From an uncultured Prevotellaceae bacterium (lineage in GTDB: Bacteria; Bacteroidota; Bacteroidia; Bacteroidales; Muribaculaceae): 35,231 bases of DNA. Numbering within the stretch: position 1 is the first letter of the stretch; the number at the start of each line of letters is the position of its first letter. The position numbers were made by a program, and so were the translations under genes. Below, one piece after another: positions 1-6,194 of the stretch. The notes under the pieces are model-generated. The model saw only the letters and a list, made by a program, of their open reading frames with translations. It ran no database searches and was not told where the DNA came from. The stretch covers positions 1-35,231 of the forward strand of contig CAMZFV010000031.1 in NCBI GenBank assembly GCA_947306175.1, given 5' to 3'.

Positions 1-101
1 CAGCGGAAGGTACAATAACAGCTTCAATATAAACTATCTCATACCACACCAAATCTCTGGCAATAGTAGAAGAAAGTCCCGATGCTAATGGGGTAGATTG
101 G

Positions 102-797
102 TTAGTGTAATTTTGATCGAAGACTAGCGCCTTTGAACTCGATAAAGTTGAACATCTCCAAGCAACGGTCAGCAATATATGCACCGTATTTCTGCGCAAT
201 GTCTTCGAGTTTAAGGTTGGTGGTGATATGGGTGACACTATCACGCCTGTGATCATAGCGCAACTGAAGTACAAACTGGATGACATTCAGTTCTGTACCG
301 TAATACTTCGCGGGCCTGGGTTCTCTTCCCAACTCATCGATGATAAGGTTGATTTCGTCGGTTGTGTACTTTACAAGAGCTGGCTGGCCATCAACTGAAA
401 AGATGTTTGCCAATTCACTTGCAGCCTTCAGCCAAGTTCCCTTCATGCGGAAATCTTCTTTCTTACTCTCGTATCGGGAAACCAGACCATTCCGGTATTG
501 GCGAAGAGCTTGCAGAGTCATACTCTTGCCTAAGCCGAGATCTCCATAGAAGCAAAACCCCTTGTTGTAATCCAACTTGAGCTTGTTGTACTCATCGAGC
601 TTCCATACCCAGGCAAAGAGTGAGTTTAAGATGTTCCTATCTGCCAGTTTCGGGTCAAAACGTGGTTCGACCTTAAGAAAAGCTGCTCGGAAGTAGGCTA
701 TTTCTTTGGCCCAATCAACCGATATTGGCGGTGTGGACGGTTGCATTTGAAAGCGGGTTACCTGTTGTTGCAGAGTTTTTTGAAGTTTCTTTTTCAT
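102..797 (-). CDS. DnaC-like helicase-loader ATPase of a mobile element
   Basis: The protein has 231 residues. It shows a Walker A motif GDLGLGKS at residues 85-92 and a Walker B motif LIIDE at about 151-155, followed by a sensor-like region ending in ITTNLKLEDI. This is the pattern of the DnaC/IstB-like AAA+ ATPases that load a replicative helicase for phages, plasmids and integrative elements. It lies immediately downstream of a winged-helix replication-type protein, and the two reading frames overlap by 83 bases. A second ATG at residue 18 (position 746) would shorten the overlap to 32 bases. Codon use is more AT-rich than in the housekeeping genes to the right. The fold is clear; the role in replicating the mobile element is inferred from the neighbours. 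It could also be a DnaC-like protein of a transposition module, but no transposase is in view. Confidence 0.75.
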   Translation of the reverse strand: MKKKLQKTLQQQVTRFQMQPSTPPISVDWAKEIAYFRAAFLKVEPRFDPKLADRNILNSLFAWVWKLDEYNKLKLDYNKGFCFYGDLGLGKSMTLQALRQYRNGLVSRYESKKEDFRMKGTWLKAASELANIFSVDGQPALVKYTTDEINLIIDELGREPRPAKYYGTELNVIQFVLQLRYDHRRDSVTHITTNLKLEDIAQKYGAYIADRCLEMFNFIEFKGASLRSKLH

Positions 798-1422
798 GAT
801 TGTAATTTTTTAGGCCGTTAACTTTGTGTCGAAGCACAGATATGAAGTGGTTCTTTGTCCACTCACTATCTGGTAGATCTTTGAATTTCCATTCTGCGAT
901 AATTGCTGTAGCGAGTTCCATGTATTGTGTCTGCGTTATGCCGCAACTCTTACATGCTAGCTCAATGTTGCCGTCAATCATCACTTCATGTTCAAGTTTT
1001 TCTCTCATGTGTGCACATGTATCGTCGTCGACGTTGTTATTTAATTGTTTTTTCTTATTATAATGTGTAGTAGGGTACTCATTTGGTGGGGGTGGTACGG
1101 CTATTTTGGTGGGGGTACCATTTGAGCTACCTACTATTTTGGTGGGGGTCTCCTCCCACTGGGACGTATCTCTTACAGCTTCATACACATTCGTCTGACC
1201 CGGCACACTCTTCACGGTAACCAAACCTTTCCTCTCGAGTTTGCATACGCATCGGCACCAAGTTTTTTCGTTGATATGTAGTTTATCACAGGCCGAGCGC
1301 ACGGTATACCTGTACCCGTTAGGCATAGAAGCGATGAAATTCCACACTGCTTTATCTGAAACACTAAGTTCAGATGAACGGATGATAGCGTTCGGAACCA
1401 TTGTGAAGCCCTTGTCGTTCAT
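715..1422 (-). CDS. Winged-helix replication initiator-like protein (phage/IME type)
   Basis: The protein has 235 residues. Residues about 5-80 look like the N-terminal winged-helix domain of phage replication proteins: the segment from MVPNAIIRSSELSVSDKAVW onward, with helices, a turn and a wing-like GLVTVKS. The middle is polar and Pro/Asn-rich, and about residues 140-210 form a second, helical domain ending in a short acidic/Asn tail. This layout, directly before a DnaC-like ATPase, matches the initiator plus loader pair of lambda-type replication modules. The ATG lies two bases after the stop of a 28-codon ORF, suggesting translational coupling. Its 3' end overlaps the DnaC-like gene. The family is not recognised exactly, so the function is inferred from architecture and position. 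Confidence 0.6.
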   Translation of the reverse strand: MNDKGFTMVPNAIIRSSELSVSDKAVWNFIASMPNGYRYTVRSACDKLHINEKTWCRCVCKLERKGLVTVKSVPGQTNVYEAVRDTSQWEETPTKIVGSSNGTPTKIAVPPPPNEYPTTHYNKKKQLNNNVDDDTCAHMREKLEHEVMIDGNIELACKSCGITQTQYMELATAIIAEWKFKDLPDSEWTKNHFISVLRHKVNGLKNYNHEKETSKNSATTGNPLSNATVHTANIG

Positions 1423-1424
1423 AG

Positions 1425-1511
1425 CTAAAATTTCTTTGAAAGTTCGTCGACCGGCAACTCAGCCTCCACAAGGAGGCTGAACTTGCCTTTCGAATACGAT
1501 GTGTTTTCCAT
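1425..1511 (-). CDS. Small ORF of 28 codons upstream of the initiator gene
   Basis: An ATG-initiated ORF of 28 codons lies between the excisionase-like gene and the initiator-like gene on the same strand. Its TAG stop is two bases before the initiator ATG, as expected for coupled genes. The peptide starts MENTSYSKGK, ends VDELSKKF and has no recognisable domain. A perfect 9-bp hairpin (1459-1467 pairing with 1472-1480) lies inside it. It may be a real small protein, a leader peptide controlling the downstream gene, or a chance ORF. Confidence 0.4.
   Translation of the reverse strand: MENTSYSKGKFSLLVEAELPVDELSKKF
1459..1480 (-). promoter_or_regulatory. Perfect 9-bp hairpin inside the small ORF
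   Basis: TCAGCCTCC at 1459-1467 pairs perfectly with GGAGGCTGA at 1472-1480 around a 4-base loop. It is 37 bases before the start codon of the initiator-like gene in the direction of transcription. No T-run follows, so attenuation or translational control is more likely than termination. That reading is inference. Confidence 0.45.
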
Positions 1512-1517
1512 GATAGA

Positions 1518-1829
1518 TTAGATTTTACAGCCGACGAGTCGTTCGATGTCGCTTTTGCGGTAGCGACGCTTGCCGCCGATCTCTACCTTCTTAAGTATAC
1601 CGTTCTGGTCCCAACGGTAGAGCGTCATCTTGGAGACGGACAGCAACTCTGATGCCTCGTCAATGGTTAATAACTGGTCGCTCGTCGCAGCGGCTTCTGC
1701 TTCGATCATAGCGACTGACTTTGCGCCGATAAGAATGTTCTGCGCGAACTCTTTCAAGTCCTTTGCTGAAACTTGAAGGATGACATTGGCATCTGATGCC
1801 AGGATGTCTGAAATGGTGTGGTTAATCAT
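1518..1829 (-). CDS. Excisionase-like helix-turn-helix protein
   Basis: From the ATG at 1829 the protein has 103 residues. An upstream non-ATG start at 1868 would add 13 residues and is less likely. The C-terminal half carries the MerR/excisionase-type motif: LLTIDEASELLSVSKMTLYR, followed by a GILKKVEIGGKRRYRKSDIERL segment, which is the helix-turn-helix plus wing of the Bacteroidota 'helix-turn-helix domain-containing protein' found beside integrases. The N-terminal half is helical and unassigned. Such proteins act as excisionases or regulators of integrative elements. A TAACTTTG -7 box lies at 1937-1944 upstream, and two direct repeats sit just beyond it, possible sites for autoregulation. 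The DNA-binding fold is well supported; the excision role is inferred. Confidence 0.7.
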   Translation of the reverse strand: MINHTISDILASDANVILQVSAKDLKEFAQNILIGAKSVAMIEAEAAATSDQLLTIDEASELLSVSKMTLYRWDQNGILKKVEIGGKRRYRKSDIERLVGCKI

Positions 1830-1936
1830 ATTTAGATTTATAAAGTATTTGAGAAGGCTCTCTCTCATTTTGCCCTCTTGAATCAGGCCTCTTGGTCACT
1901 GAGCCTATGTGCCAGGCTTTCATCGTTCGGACATTG

Positions 1937-1944
1937 CAAAGTTA
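1937..1944 (-). promoter_or_regulatory. -7 promoter box for the excisionase-like gene
   Basis: On the minus strand this reads TAACTTTG, an exact match to the Bacteroidota TAnnTTTG box, about 107 bases before the ATG at 1829. No clear TTTG is seen at the -33 position. That position is instead occupied by two 10-bp repeats at 1954-1973. Confidence 0.55.
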
Positions 1945-1953
1945 CTACCATAG

Positions 1954-2083
1954 TTTTAGGGCAGATTAGGGCAATGAAAAAAAGTGCTATAAAATTCTGA
2001 TGTGATTATTCGTTGGAAATCAACAGAATAATCACATCATAGAAATATTTTTTTCAGGGCAAATTACGGCAGCATTACGGCAG
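1954..2083. repeat. Four ATTAsGGCA direct repeats flanking a hairpin
   Basis: Two adjacent copies, TTTTAGGGCA (1954-1963) and GATTAGGGCA (1964-1973), lie on one side of the hairpin at 1998-2039. Two copies of ATTACGGCAG (2063-2072 and 2074-2083) lie on the other. Spacing within each pair is 10-11 bases, one helical turn, as expected for protein-binding sites. The left pair overlaps the -33 region of the excisionase-like gene promoter. They could be sites for that HTH protein or a recombinase. Confidence 0.5.
1998..2039. terminator. Long hairpin, probable bidirectional terminator
   Basis: TGATGTGATTATTC (1998-2011) pairs perfectly with GAATAATCACATCA (2026-2039). The intervening 14 bases contain a further 4-bp stem (GTTG/CAAC), giving about 18 bp with one bulged base. 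A T-run follows at 2048-2054 on the plus strand, and an A-run at 1977-1983 gives a T-run for minus-strand transcripts. It sits between the stop of the unrecognised gene at 2099 and the promoter of the excisionase-like gene. Confidence 0.6.
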
Positions 2084-2098
2084 AGTTACTGCTGTATA

Positions 2099-2956
2099 TT
2101 ATTTGAGGCTATTTTTGAATAGTTTTACTAACTCTTCATACCACAAACTATCCTTGTCTATGTTTTTAGTTAGTCCATTTGATTTTATTTTTAGTGATGC
2201 GCATACATCTTTGGTCCAAGCCTCTGATTCTCCCTTTATGCATTCTCTAGCGAATGTTAAAGCGACATTGTATTTCCATTTGGTTTTTGGTTGGATTAGA
2301 CTTGCGTCTGCTGATTCTACGACGTGCCTGAAGGTGTGGAATGTAATGTCATTTGAAATGATCACTTTGGTTTTCTTTAGATAATCAAAGATTTCGAACA
2401 ATGGTTTCTCGGCAGTAATCTCATACTTTTTTTCTACATGAGCATCTTTTTCTTGATTCCCATGACTATTTCGGGCGTCATTTATTAGCGTTGAGTAGCA
2501 CCACATCATTGCTGCTTGGTTTTCTGGTGTTGGCTTAATACGTTCAGCAATCCTCTCGAGAGCTGTGATGAGATAATCCTTATCATATTCTGATGGATGG
2601 GCTATAGCCTTCAATGCAGCAATGTCGAACTTGATGTGCTGCATGAGATCAAAAAAGTTTCCACAGTCATGTTCAATAAAGTCAAAATCCATTGATGCGT
2701 CAAAAATAGAATTGTTGACGATATACTTATCTATTTCTGGCGACAAGACGTATTTATCAATTACTTTGGAAACTGTTTCCGGGCGGTGTTCGATTGTAGC
2801 GCAGATCTCGGTACAAGCAAATGAAGATTGCATGTGATAGGCTCTCATGTCGTAAGGTAATTCGGATGCGGCTTTATAAATGTCATCATATCGTGAAATG
2901 TGTTGAGCGGTATTCCTCACAAATACGCCGTAATTCTTTAAGCAGTCGTAATTCAT
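2099..2956 (-). CDS. Unrecognised protein, probable mobile-element cargo
   Basis: The protein has 285 residues. I do not recognise its family. It has no signal peptide or membrane segment, no P-loop, and no obvious nuclease, integrase or HTH motif. It is rich in helices, acidic residues, Tyr and Phe, with a conserved-looking core around CEWxAL-like positions absent; notable segments are FDASMDFDFIEHDCGNFFDL near residue 85-104 and a basic C-terminus ending LVKLFKNSLK. Base composition is AT-rich, unlike the chromosomal genes to the right. It has its own good promoter (3011-3041) and a hairpin after its stop. Position at the element end, with independent transcription, is typical of cargo genes such as defence or immunity functions, but nothing in the sequence shows that function. 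Confidence 0.7.
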   Translation of the reverse strand: MNYDCLKNYGVFVRNTAQHISRYDDIYKAASELPYDMRAYHMQSSFACTEICATIEHRPETVSKVIDKYVLSPEIDKYIVNNSIFDASMDFDFIEHDCGNFFDLMQHIKFDIAALKAIAHPSEYDKDYLITALERIAERIKPTPENQAAMMWCYSTLINDARNSHGNQEKDAHVEKKYEITAEKPLFEIFDYLKKTKVIISNDITFHTFRHVVESADASLIQPKTKWKYNVALTFARECIKGESEAWTKDVCASLKIKSNGLTKNIDKDSLWYEELVKLFKNSLK

Positions 2957-3010
2957 AATCAGATTCGGTATTTAGGTTATCTGGTTTATATTTGGTTTGT
3001 TTTTGTTATG

Positions 3011-3041
3011 CAAAGATAATTGAAATGGCAGAAAAACCAAA
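3011..3041 (-). promoter_or_regulatory. Promoter of the unrecognised cargo gene
   Basis: On the minus strand a TTTG -33 box (3038-3041) is followed after 19 bases by TATCTTTG (3011-3018). This is an exact Bacteroidota-type promoter, about 55 bases upstream of the ATG at 2956. Confidence 0.75.
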
Positions 3042-3170
3042 ATAGTAAAATCTAACTCCAAATAGGGGAGGAAAATGAGAGAAAATGAGATGAAAAGACT
3101 AAAATATCATCTAACTAGATGTATATCAAAGTGAAGTATCAGGAGAATTCAAACCCGTAACTTATTGACC

Positions 3171-3210
3171 GTGTGCAGGATTGTGCAGGAATGTGCAAAC
3201 TTGTGCACGA
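3171..3210. repeat. Four tandem 10-bp iterons (TGTGCA core)
   Basis: Four consecutive 10-mers read GTGTGCAGGA, TTGTGCAGGA, ATGTGCAAAC and TTGTGCACGA. All share TGTGCA at the same phase. A period of one helical turn places each core on the same DNA face, as in iterons or integrase arm sites. Confidence 0.65.
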
Positions 3211-3300
3211 ATTTAAAAAAGTTAAATGATGTTTTATTTTGTGAATTTAAAGATGGTTGAAGATAATCTGCTCAAGACTGGAGAAAAAACAATATAAAAG

Positions 3301-3379
3301 CGGTGCAATTTCGGAGATAAGTGTTAATCGGTGCAGAAATTGGACTAGAAAATTTTTGAACCGGTGCAATTTCGGTGCA
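3301..3379. repeat. CGGTGCA direct repeats next to the tRNA terminator
   Basis: CGGTGCA occurs at 3301, 3329, 3362 and 3373. The copies at 3301 and 3362 extend to a 14-bp identity (CGGTGCAATTTCGG). They lie between the iterons and the terminator of the tRNA operon, consistent with recombinase arm sites. That role is inferred. Confidence 0.5.
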
Positions 3380-3390
3380 GTTTTGGCCAA

Positions 3391-3428
3391 GAAAAAGCGG
3401 AAGTCGTTGAAAATCAACGGCTTCCGCT
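3391..3428 (-). terminator. Terminator of the tRNA operon
   Basis: AGCGGAAG (3396-3403) plus CGTTGA (3405-3410) pair with TCAACG (3414-3419) plus CTTCCGCT (3421-3428), with one T/G opposition and a 3-base loop. On the minus strand the stem runs into TTTTTC, a standard intrinsic terminator 10 bases after tRNA-Leu. Confidence 0.8.
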
Positions 3429-3437
3429 CGAAAAAGG

Positions 3438-3521
3438 TGTCCAAGATGAGAGTCGAACTCACACGCCCAATTGGGCACTACCCCCTCAAAGTAGCGCGTC
3501 TACCAATTCCGCCACCTGGAC
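3438..3521 (-). tRNA. tRNA-Leu (GAG)
   Basis: An 84-nt cloverleaf: the acceptor stem starts GTCCAGG and ends with matching CTTGGAC plus discriminator A. The anticodon loop TTGAGGG gives anticodon GAG (codon CTC). The long variable arm (TGCCCAATTGGGCG) identifies Leu. CCA is not fully encoded. It is the last gene of the operon and its 3' end faces the mobile element, the usual integration side. Confidence 0.92.
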
Positions 3522-3529
3522 AAAAAGAG

Positions 3530-3602
<73 letters not shown>

Positions 3603-3655
3603 ATTAATTATGGTACTGTAATCAGTACCGACTCTGGTGAAGTTCAAAGAACGAG

Positions 3656-3728
<73 letters not shown>

Positions 3729-3731
3729 AGT

Positions 3732-3769
3732 CAATTCTGACCCCTTTGGAGGGGTGCTTTCGAGAATTG
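3732..3769 (-). promoter_or_regulatory. Structured 5' leader of the tRNA operon
   Basis: CAATTCT (3732-3738) pairs with AGAATTG (3763-3769), enclosing ACCCCT/AGGGGT (3740-3745 with 3750-3755). In the minus-strand RNA the outer stem begins at about the predicted first nucleotide and closes three bases before mature tRNA-Gly, so nearly the whole leader is one hairpin. Confidence 0.55.
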
Positions 3770-3774
3770 CGGTG

Positions 3775-3805
3775 CAAAGATATAGCGACTTTTTGAACTG
3801 GCAAA
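3775..3805 (-). promoter_or_regulatory. Promoter of the tRNA operon
   Basis: On the minus strand TTTG (3802-3805), 19 bases and TATCTTTG (3775-3782) give an exact Bacteroidota promoter. The -33 box lies within the hairpin behind folE. Confidence 0.8.
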
Positions 3806-3817
3806 ATTTTTTGCCAG
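3798..3817 (-). terminator. Hairpin downstream of folE
   Basis: CTGGCAAAA (3798-3806) and TTTTGCCAG (3809-3817) form a perfect 9-bp stem 21 bases after the folE stop. A T-run precedes rather than follows it on the minus strand, so termination strength is uncertain. It overlaps the -33 box of the tRNA promoter. Confidence 0.4.
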
Positions 3818-3838
3818 AAAAAATCACTTTTCCTTAAA

Positions 3839-4423
3839 TTATTTTTTCACGCCGAGTAGAGTGAAGAACTCGTTCTGGCGGTGAATGTCCTCAAACTCAC
3901 CACTATACTCAAATGTGATGGTGGTGGAGTCCTGTTTCTCGACGCCGCGCATCTTCATGCACATGTGCTGTGCCTCGGCATAAACGATGACGCCACGGTT
4001 GGGCAGCACGCGTGAGAGTAGCTCACAGATGTCATGGGTCATGCGCTCCTGCACCTGCAGGCGGCGTGAGAAGGTATCGACGATGCGGGCCAGTTTGCTC
4101 AGGCCGACGATGCCACCGGCGGGGATGTAGCCGATGGATACCTTGCCGAAGAACGGCAGGATATGGTGCTCGCACAGGGAGTAGAACTCAATGTCCTTGA
4201 CGATGACGATCTCGCTGCCCTCGTGCTCAAAGATAGCGCTGTGGACGATGGCATCGGCATCCTCGCTGTAGCCGCGCGTGTTCTCGATGAGCGCTTTGGC
4301 TGCGCGCATGGGGGTCTTGGCCAGGCCCTCACGGTCTGGATTCTCGCCAATCAGTTCGATAATGGCGCGGTAGTGTTCTGCTATTTTTTCGGCGAGTTTA
4401 ATGTCCTCGTCGCTGAATTTCAT
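3839..4423 (-). CDS. folE: GTP cyclohydrolase I
   Basis: From the ATG at 4423 the protein has 194 residues, the usual size of the family. It makes 7,8-dihydroneopterin triphosphate from GTP, the first step of folate/pterin synthesis. The family signatures are present: ENPDREGLAKTP near the start, the zinc-ligand SLCEHHILPFFGK, GLSKLARIVDTF, RLQVQERMT and the C-terminal AEAQHMCMKMRGV, which supplies the last Cys ligand and catalytic residues. An in-frame ATG nine bases upstream (4432) would overlap the stop of the SPOR gene; the 4423 ATG follows that stop by one base. Either way the gene is translationally coupled to the SPOR-domain gene, as one operon. Confidence 0.95.
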   Translation of the reverse strand: MKFSDEDIKLAEKIAEHYRAIIELIGENPDREGLAKTPMRAAKALIENTRGYSEDADAIVHSAIFEHEGSEIVIVKDIEFYSLCEHHILPFFGKVSIGYIPAGGIVGLSKLARIVDTFSRRLQVQERMTHDICELLSRVLPNRGVIVYAEAQHMCMKMRGVEKQDSTTITFEYSGEFEDIHRQNEFFTLLGVKK

Positions 4424-4424
4424 T

Positions 4425-5072
4425 TTAATCATTACTCCAGATGTTAATACGGTCACGCACGATGACCATTTCACGGGCGAACTTGGGATACACGCTCTTG
4501 ATGCGGTTCAGCGCTGCCTTGGCATCCTGCTGGGTCTTGAAGTCACCGATGCGCAGGCGCCATGCGGGAGCCTTGTAGGAGATGTAGGAGCGGTACTGCG
4601 GGAACTTCATGGCGATGTCGCGTGCGCGCTGCTGGGCGGCGGCCTTAGCGGTCTTGGGGTTGTTGTCCGTGTAGGCCTGGATGCGGTACCCTACGCTACG
4701 GTTCTCGATGGTCTGCTGTGAGGTGTGTTGGCGCTTGGGTTTCTTGGGCGTCACTTCCTCTTTCTTCTTCTCCTCTTCCTTCTTGGCGTTTGTAGTATTA
4801 TCATCGTCAAGCTCGTTGAGTTTCTCATCCTCGCTCTTAGGGTCGGTTTTCTTTTTGTCTTTCTCTTTTACCTTGTTGTCCTTGTTGGTTGTCGTTTGCT
4901 GCTTGCCCAGGTCGGCGTTGTTGCGCTTTACCAGTTCCTTGGGGGCGTCAACGGTAACCTGACCGTTTTTGTTCAGACGGTCAGTGATTTGAGGGCGCTG
5001 GGCGCTGGCTGCCAAGGCGATAACGAGCATCAGACAGAGGCTCAGAGCACGGATGTGTAAAAGTTTAAGCAT
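4425..5072 (-). CDS. Secreted SPOR-domain protein
   Basis: The protein has 215 residues. An N-terminal signal peptide ends about residue 24 (hydrophobic core LSLCLMLVIALAASA). A long Lys/Asp/Glu-rich low-complexity linker covers about residues 55-115. The C-terminal 80 residues (from about 125) form a SPOR domain: VGYRIQAYTDNNPKTAKAAA, then YKAPAWRLRIGDFKTQQDAK. SPOR domains bind peptidoglycan lacking stem peptides at division sites, so the protein probably acts in the periplasm on the wall. It lies between tpiA and folE, an arrangement I recall as common in Bacteroidales. No catalytic domain is present. Confidence 0.88.
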   Translation of the reverse strand: MLKLLHIRALSLCLMLVIALAASAQRPQITDRLNKNGQVTVDAPKELVKRNNADLGKQQTTTNKDNKVKEKDKKKTDPKSEDEKLNELDDDNTTNAKKEEEKKKEEVTPKKPKRQHTSQQTIENRSVGYRIQAYTDNNPKTAKAAAQQRARDIAMKFPQYRSYISYKAPAWRLRIGDFKTQQDAKAALNRIKSVYPKFAREMVIVRDRINIWSND

Positions 5073-5105
5073 TATCTATAGATGTGATGTTGTCAAATTT
5101 CGCCG

Positions 5106-5113
5106 CAAAGATA
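5106..5113 (-). promoter_or_regulatory. -7 promoter box for the SPOR-folE operon
   Basis: The minus strand reads TATCTTTG, 33 bases before the ATG at 5072. No convincing TTTG is seen 19-21 bases upstream, so only the -7 box is supported. Confidence 0.5.
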
Positions 5114-5175
5114 CTGCAATTTTCCGTATCCAGTGTTATTTTTTATGAATTTATCCAATTATGTATGGTAATATT

Positions 5176-5244
5176 TGTCGGCGAATCATGCGAATTAGTC
5201 GAAAAGAATGTCATAATCCGATTAATTCGTATAATCCGCCGACA
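5176..5244. repeat. Intergenic palindrome, distant relative of the 24-nt-arm family
   Basis: The 26-nt arms 5176-5201 and 5219-5244 are inverted copies with four mismatches, all transitions, around a 17-base loop. In minus-strand RNA (the direction of tpiA) two mismatches become G-U pairs, so it may also end tpiA transcripts. The arm contains CGAATTA like the palindromes at 9697 and 12636. Confidence 0.55.
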
Positions 5245-5263
5245 GGATAGGGTTGAGGTGGGC

Positions 5264-6022
5264 TTAGAATGCCGTTACGATGCCCATGAAGTCGCCTGCC
5301 TTCAACGAGGCGCCGCCGATGAGGCCGCCGTCGATATCGGGCTTGGCAAACAGTTCAGGAGCATTGCTGGGCTTGCAGCTGCCGCCATACAGGATGGTCA
5401 TGTCGTCGGCCACCTGTGCGCCATATTGGTGAGCCAGCAGGCCGCGGATGAAGGCGTGGATTTCCTGTGCTTGGTCGCTTGTGGCGGTCTTGCCGGTGCC
5501 GATGGCCCAGATGGGCTCGTAAGCGATGACGATGTTGGCCATCTGCTCTGGGGTAAGATGGAACAAGGAATCACGGATTTCAGCGCAAATGACATCCTTG
5601 AACGAGCCGTTTTCACGCTCCTCAAGGCTCTCGCCGCAGCAGAAGATCACCTTCAGCCCGTTCTCCAGCGCTAAGTCAACCTTCGTCTTCAGCATCTCGT
5701 AGCTCTCGTTATAGTAGCCGCGGCGTTCGCTGTGACCCAGGATGACGTAGTTGGCCCCCGTCGAAGCTACCATAGCAGCCGAAACCTCGCCGGTGTAAGC
5801 GCCACTAGTGTGGTCAGCGCAGTTTTGTGCGGCCAGGCCCACATTGGCGTCGCCGATGACTTCTTTCACTGCGGTCAAGTGGGTGAAGGGCACGCCCATG
5901 ATCACGTCACACTTCAGGTTGGCCTCTGCAGCAACAGCGGCACACACGTCCTTGGCGAGCTGTACGCCCTCGGGTACGGTGGTGTTCATCTTCCAGTTAC
6001 CCGCAACAATGTTCTTTCTCAT
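5264..6022 (-). CDS. tpiA: Triosephosphate isomerase
   Basis: The 252-residue protein has the normal family length. It interconverts dihydroxyacetone phosphate and glyceraldehyde 3-phosphate in glycolysis in the cytoplasm. Visible catalytic elements are GNWKMN (Asn9, Lys11), the His97 motif ILGHSERR, the catalytic Glu169 in [12 protein letters not shown] with the following flexible loop, and the phosphate-binding [10 protein letters not shown] and GGASL near the C-terminus. It is transcribed with the same polarity as the SPOR-folE pair but separated by about 190 bases holding a palindrome and a -7 box, so it is probably a separate transcript. In Bacteroides, from memory, the DoxX/BT_3928-type gene sits directly upstream; here a 10-kb stretch intervenes. 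Confidence 0.97.
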   Translation of the reverse strand: MRKNIVAGNWKMNTTVPEGVQLAKDVCAAVAAEANLKCDVIMGVPFTHLTAVKEVIGDANVGLAAQNCADHTSGAYTGEVSAAMVASTGANYVILGHSERRGYYNESYEMLKTKVDLALENGLKVIFCCGESLEERENGSFKDVICAEIRDSLFHLTPEQMANIVIAYEPIWAIGTGKTATSDQAQEIHAFIRGLLAHQYGAQVADDMTILYGGSCKPSNAPELFAKPDIDGGLIGGASLKAGDFMGIVTAF

Positions 6023-6069
6023 TTCTCTTTTCTTTGGGTTAAAGTTATACGATAATTTAAATTCTCTTG

Positions 6070-6092
6070 ATTCAATACTGCAAAGTTACAAC
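6070..6092. repeat. 23-bp direct repeat, left copy
   Basis: The 23 bases here are identical to 7245-7267. The identity starts ATTCAATACTG and ends AGTTACAAC. The two copies bracket the AT-rich acyltransferase gene. Only 8 of the 23 bases are explained by the promoter -7 consensus. Confidence 0.7.
6081..6088 (-). promoter_or_regulatory. -7 promoter box for tpiA
   Basis: The minus strand reads TAACTTTG 59 bases before the tpiA ATG. No TTTG is seen at -33. The box is inside the 23-bp direct repeat copy at 6070-6092. Confidence 0.5.
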
Positions 6093-6194
6093 CAATTCCC
6101 GAAACTCCCACCAGATTGGAACGAAAACTATTTTCACCAATTATGATAGATTAGGATGCTCTGTCTCATTTATCCTGACTCTGACGAAAAGGCG

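Larger units (their letters stand above)
2957..3395. other. Gene-free repeat-rich end of the mobile element
   Basis: No convincing gene is seen in this 439-base AT-rich stretch. It holds the promoter at 3011-3041, an exact tandem duplication of GAAAATGAGA (3071-3080 and 3081-3090), a 6-bp palindrome at 3108-3121, four 10-bp iterons at 3171-3210, and four CGGTGCA motifs at 3301, 3329, 3362 and 3373. The first and third CGGTGCA motifs belong to a 14-bp perfect direct repeat (3301-3314 and 3362-3375). Together with the adjacent tRNA 3' end, this looks like an attachment or origin region. The exact att core cannot be fixed because the other element end is outside the window. Confidence 0.5.

Noticed and set aside
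1..101. Open minus-strand frame without a start codon at the left edge
   Set aside because: It has no ATG in the window and no recognisable motif; too short to call a partial gene.
3171..3210. Short direct repeats considered as a CRISPR remnant
   Set aside because: Units are 10 bp and adjacent, with no spacers and no cas genes nearby; iterons fit better.
4423..4474. Longer start for folE at 4474
   Set aside because: It would overlap the SPOR-domain gene and add 17 residues not typical of the family; the ATG at 4423 follows the SPOR stop directly.
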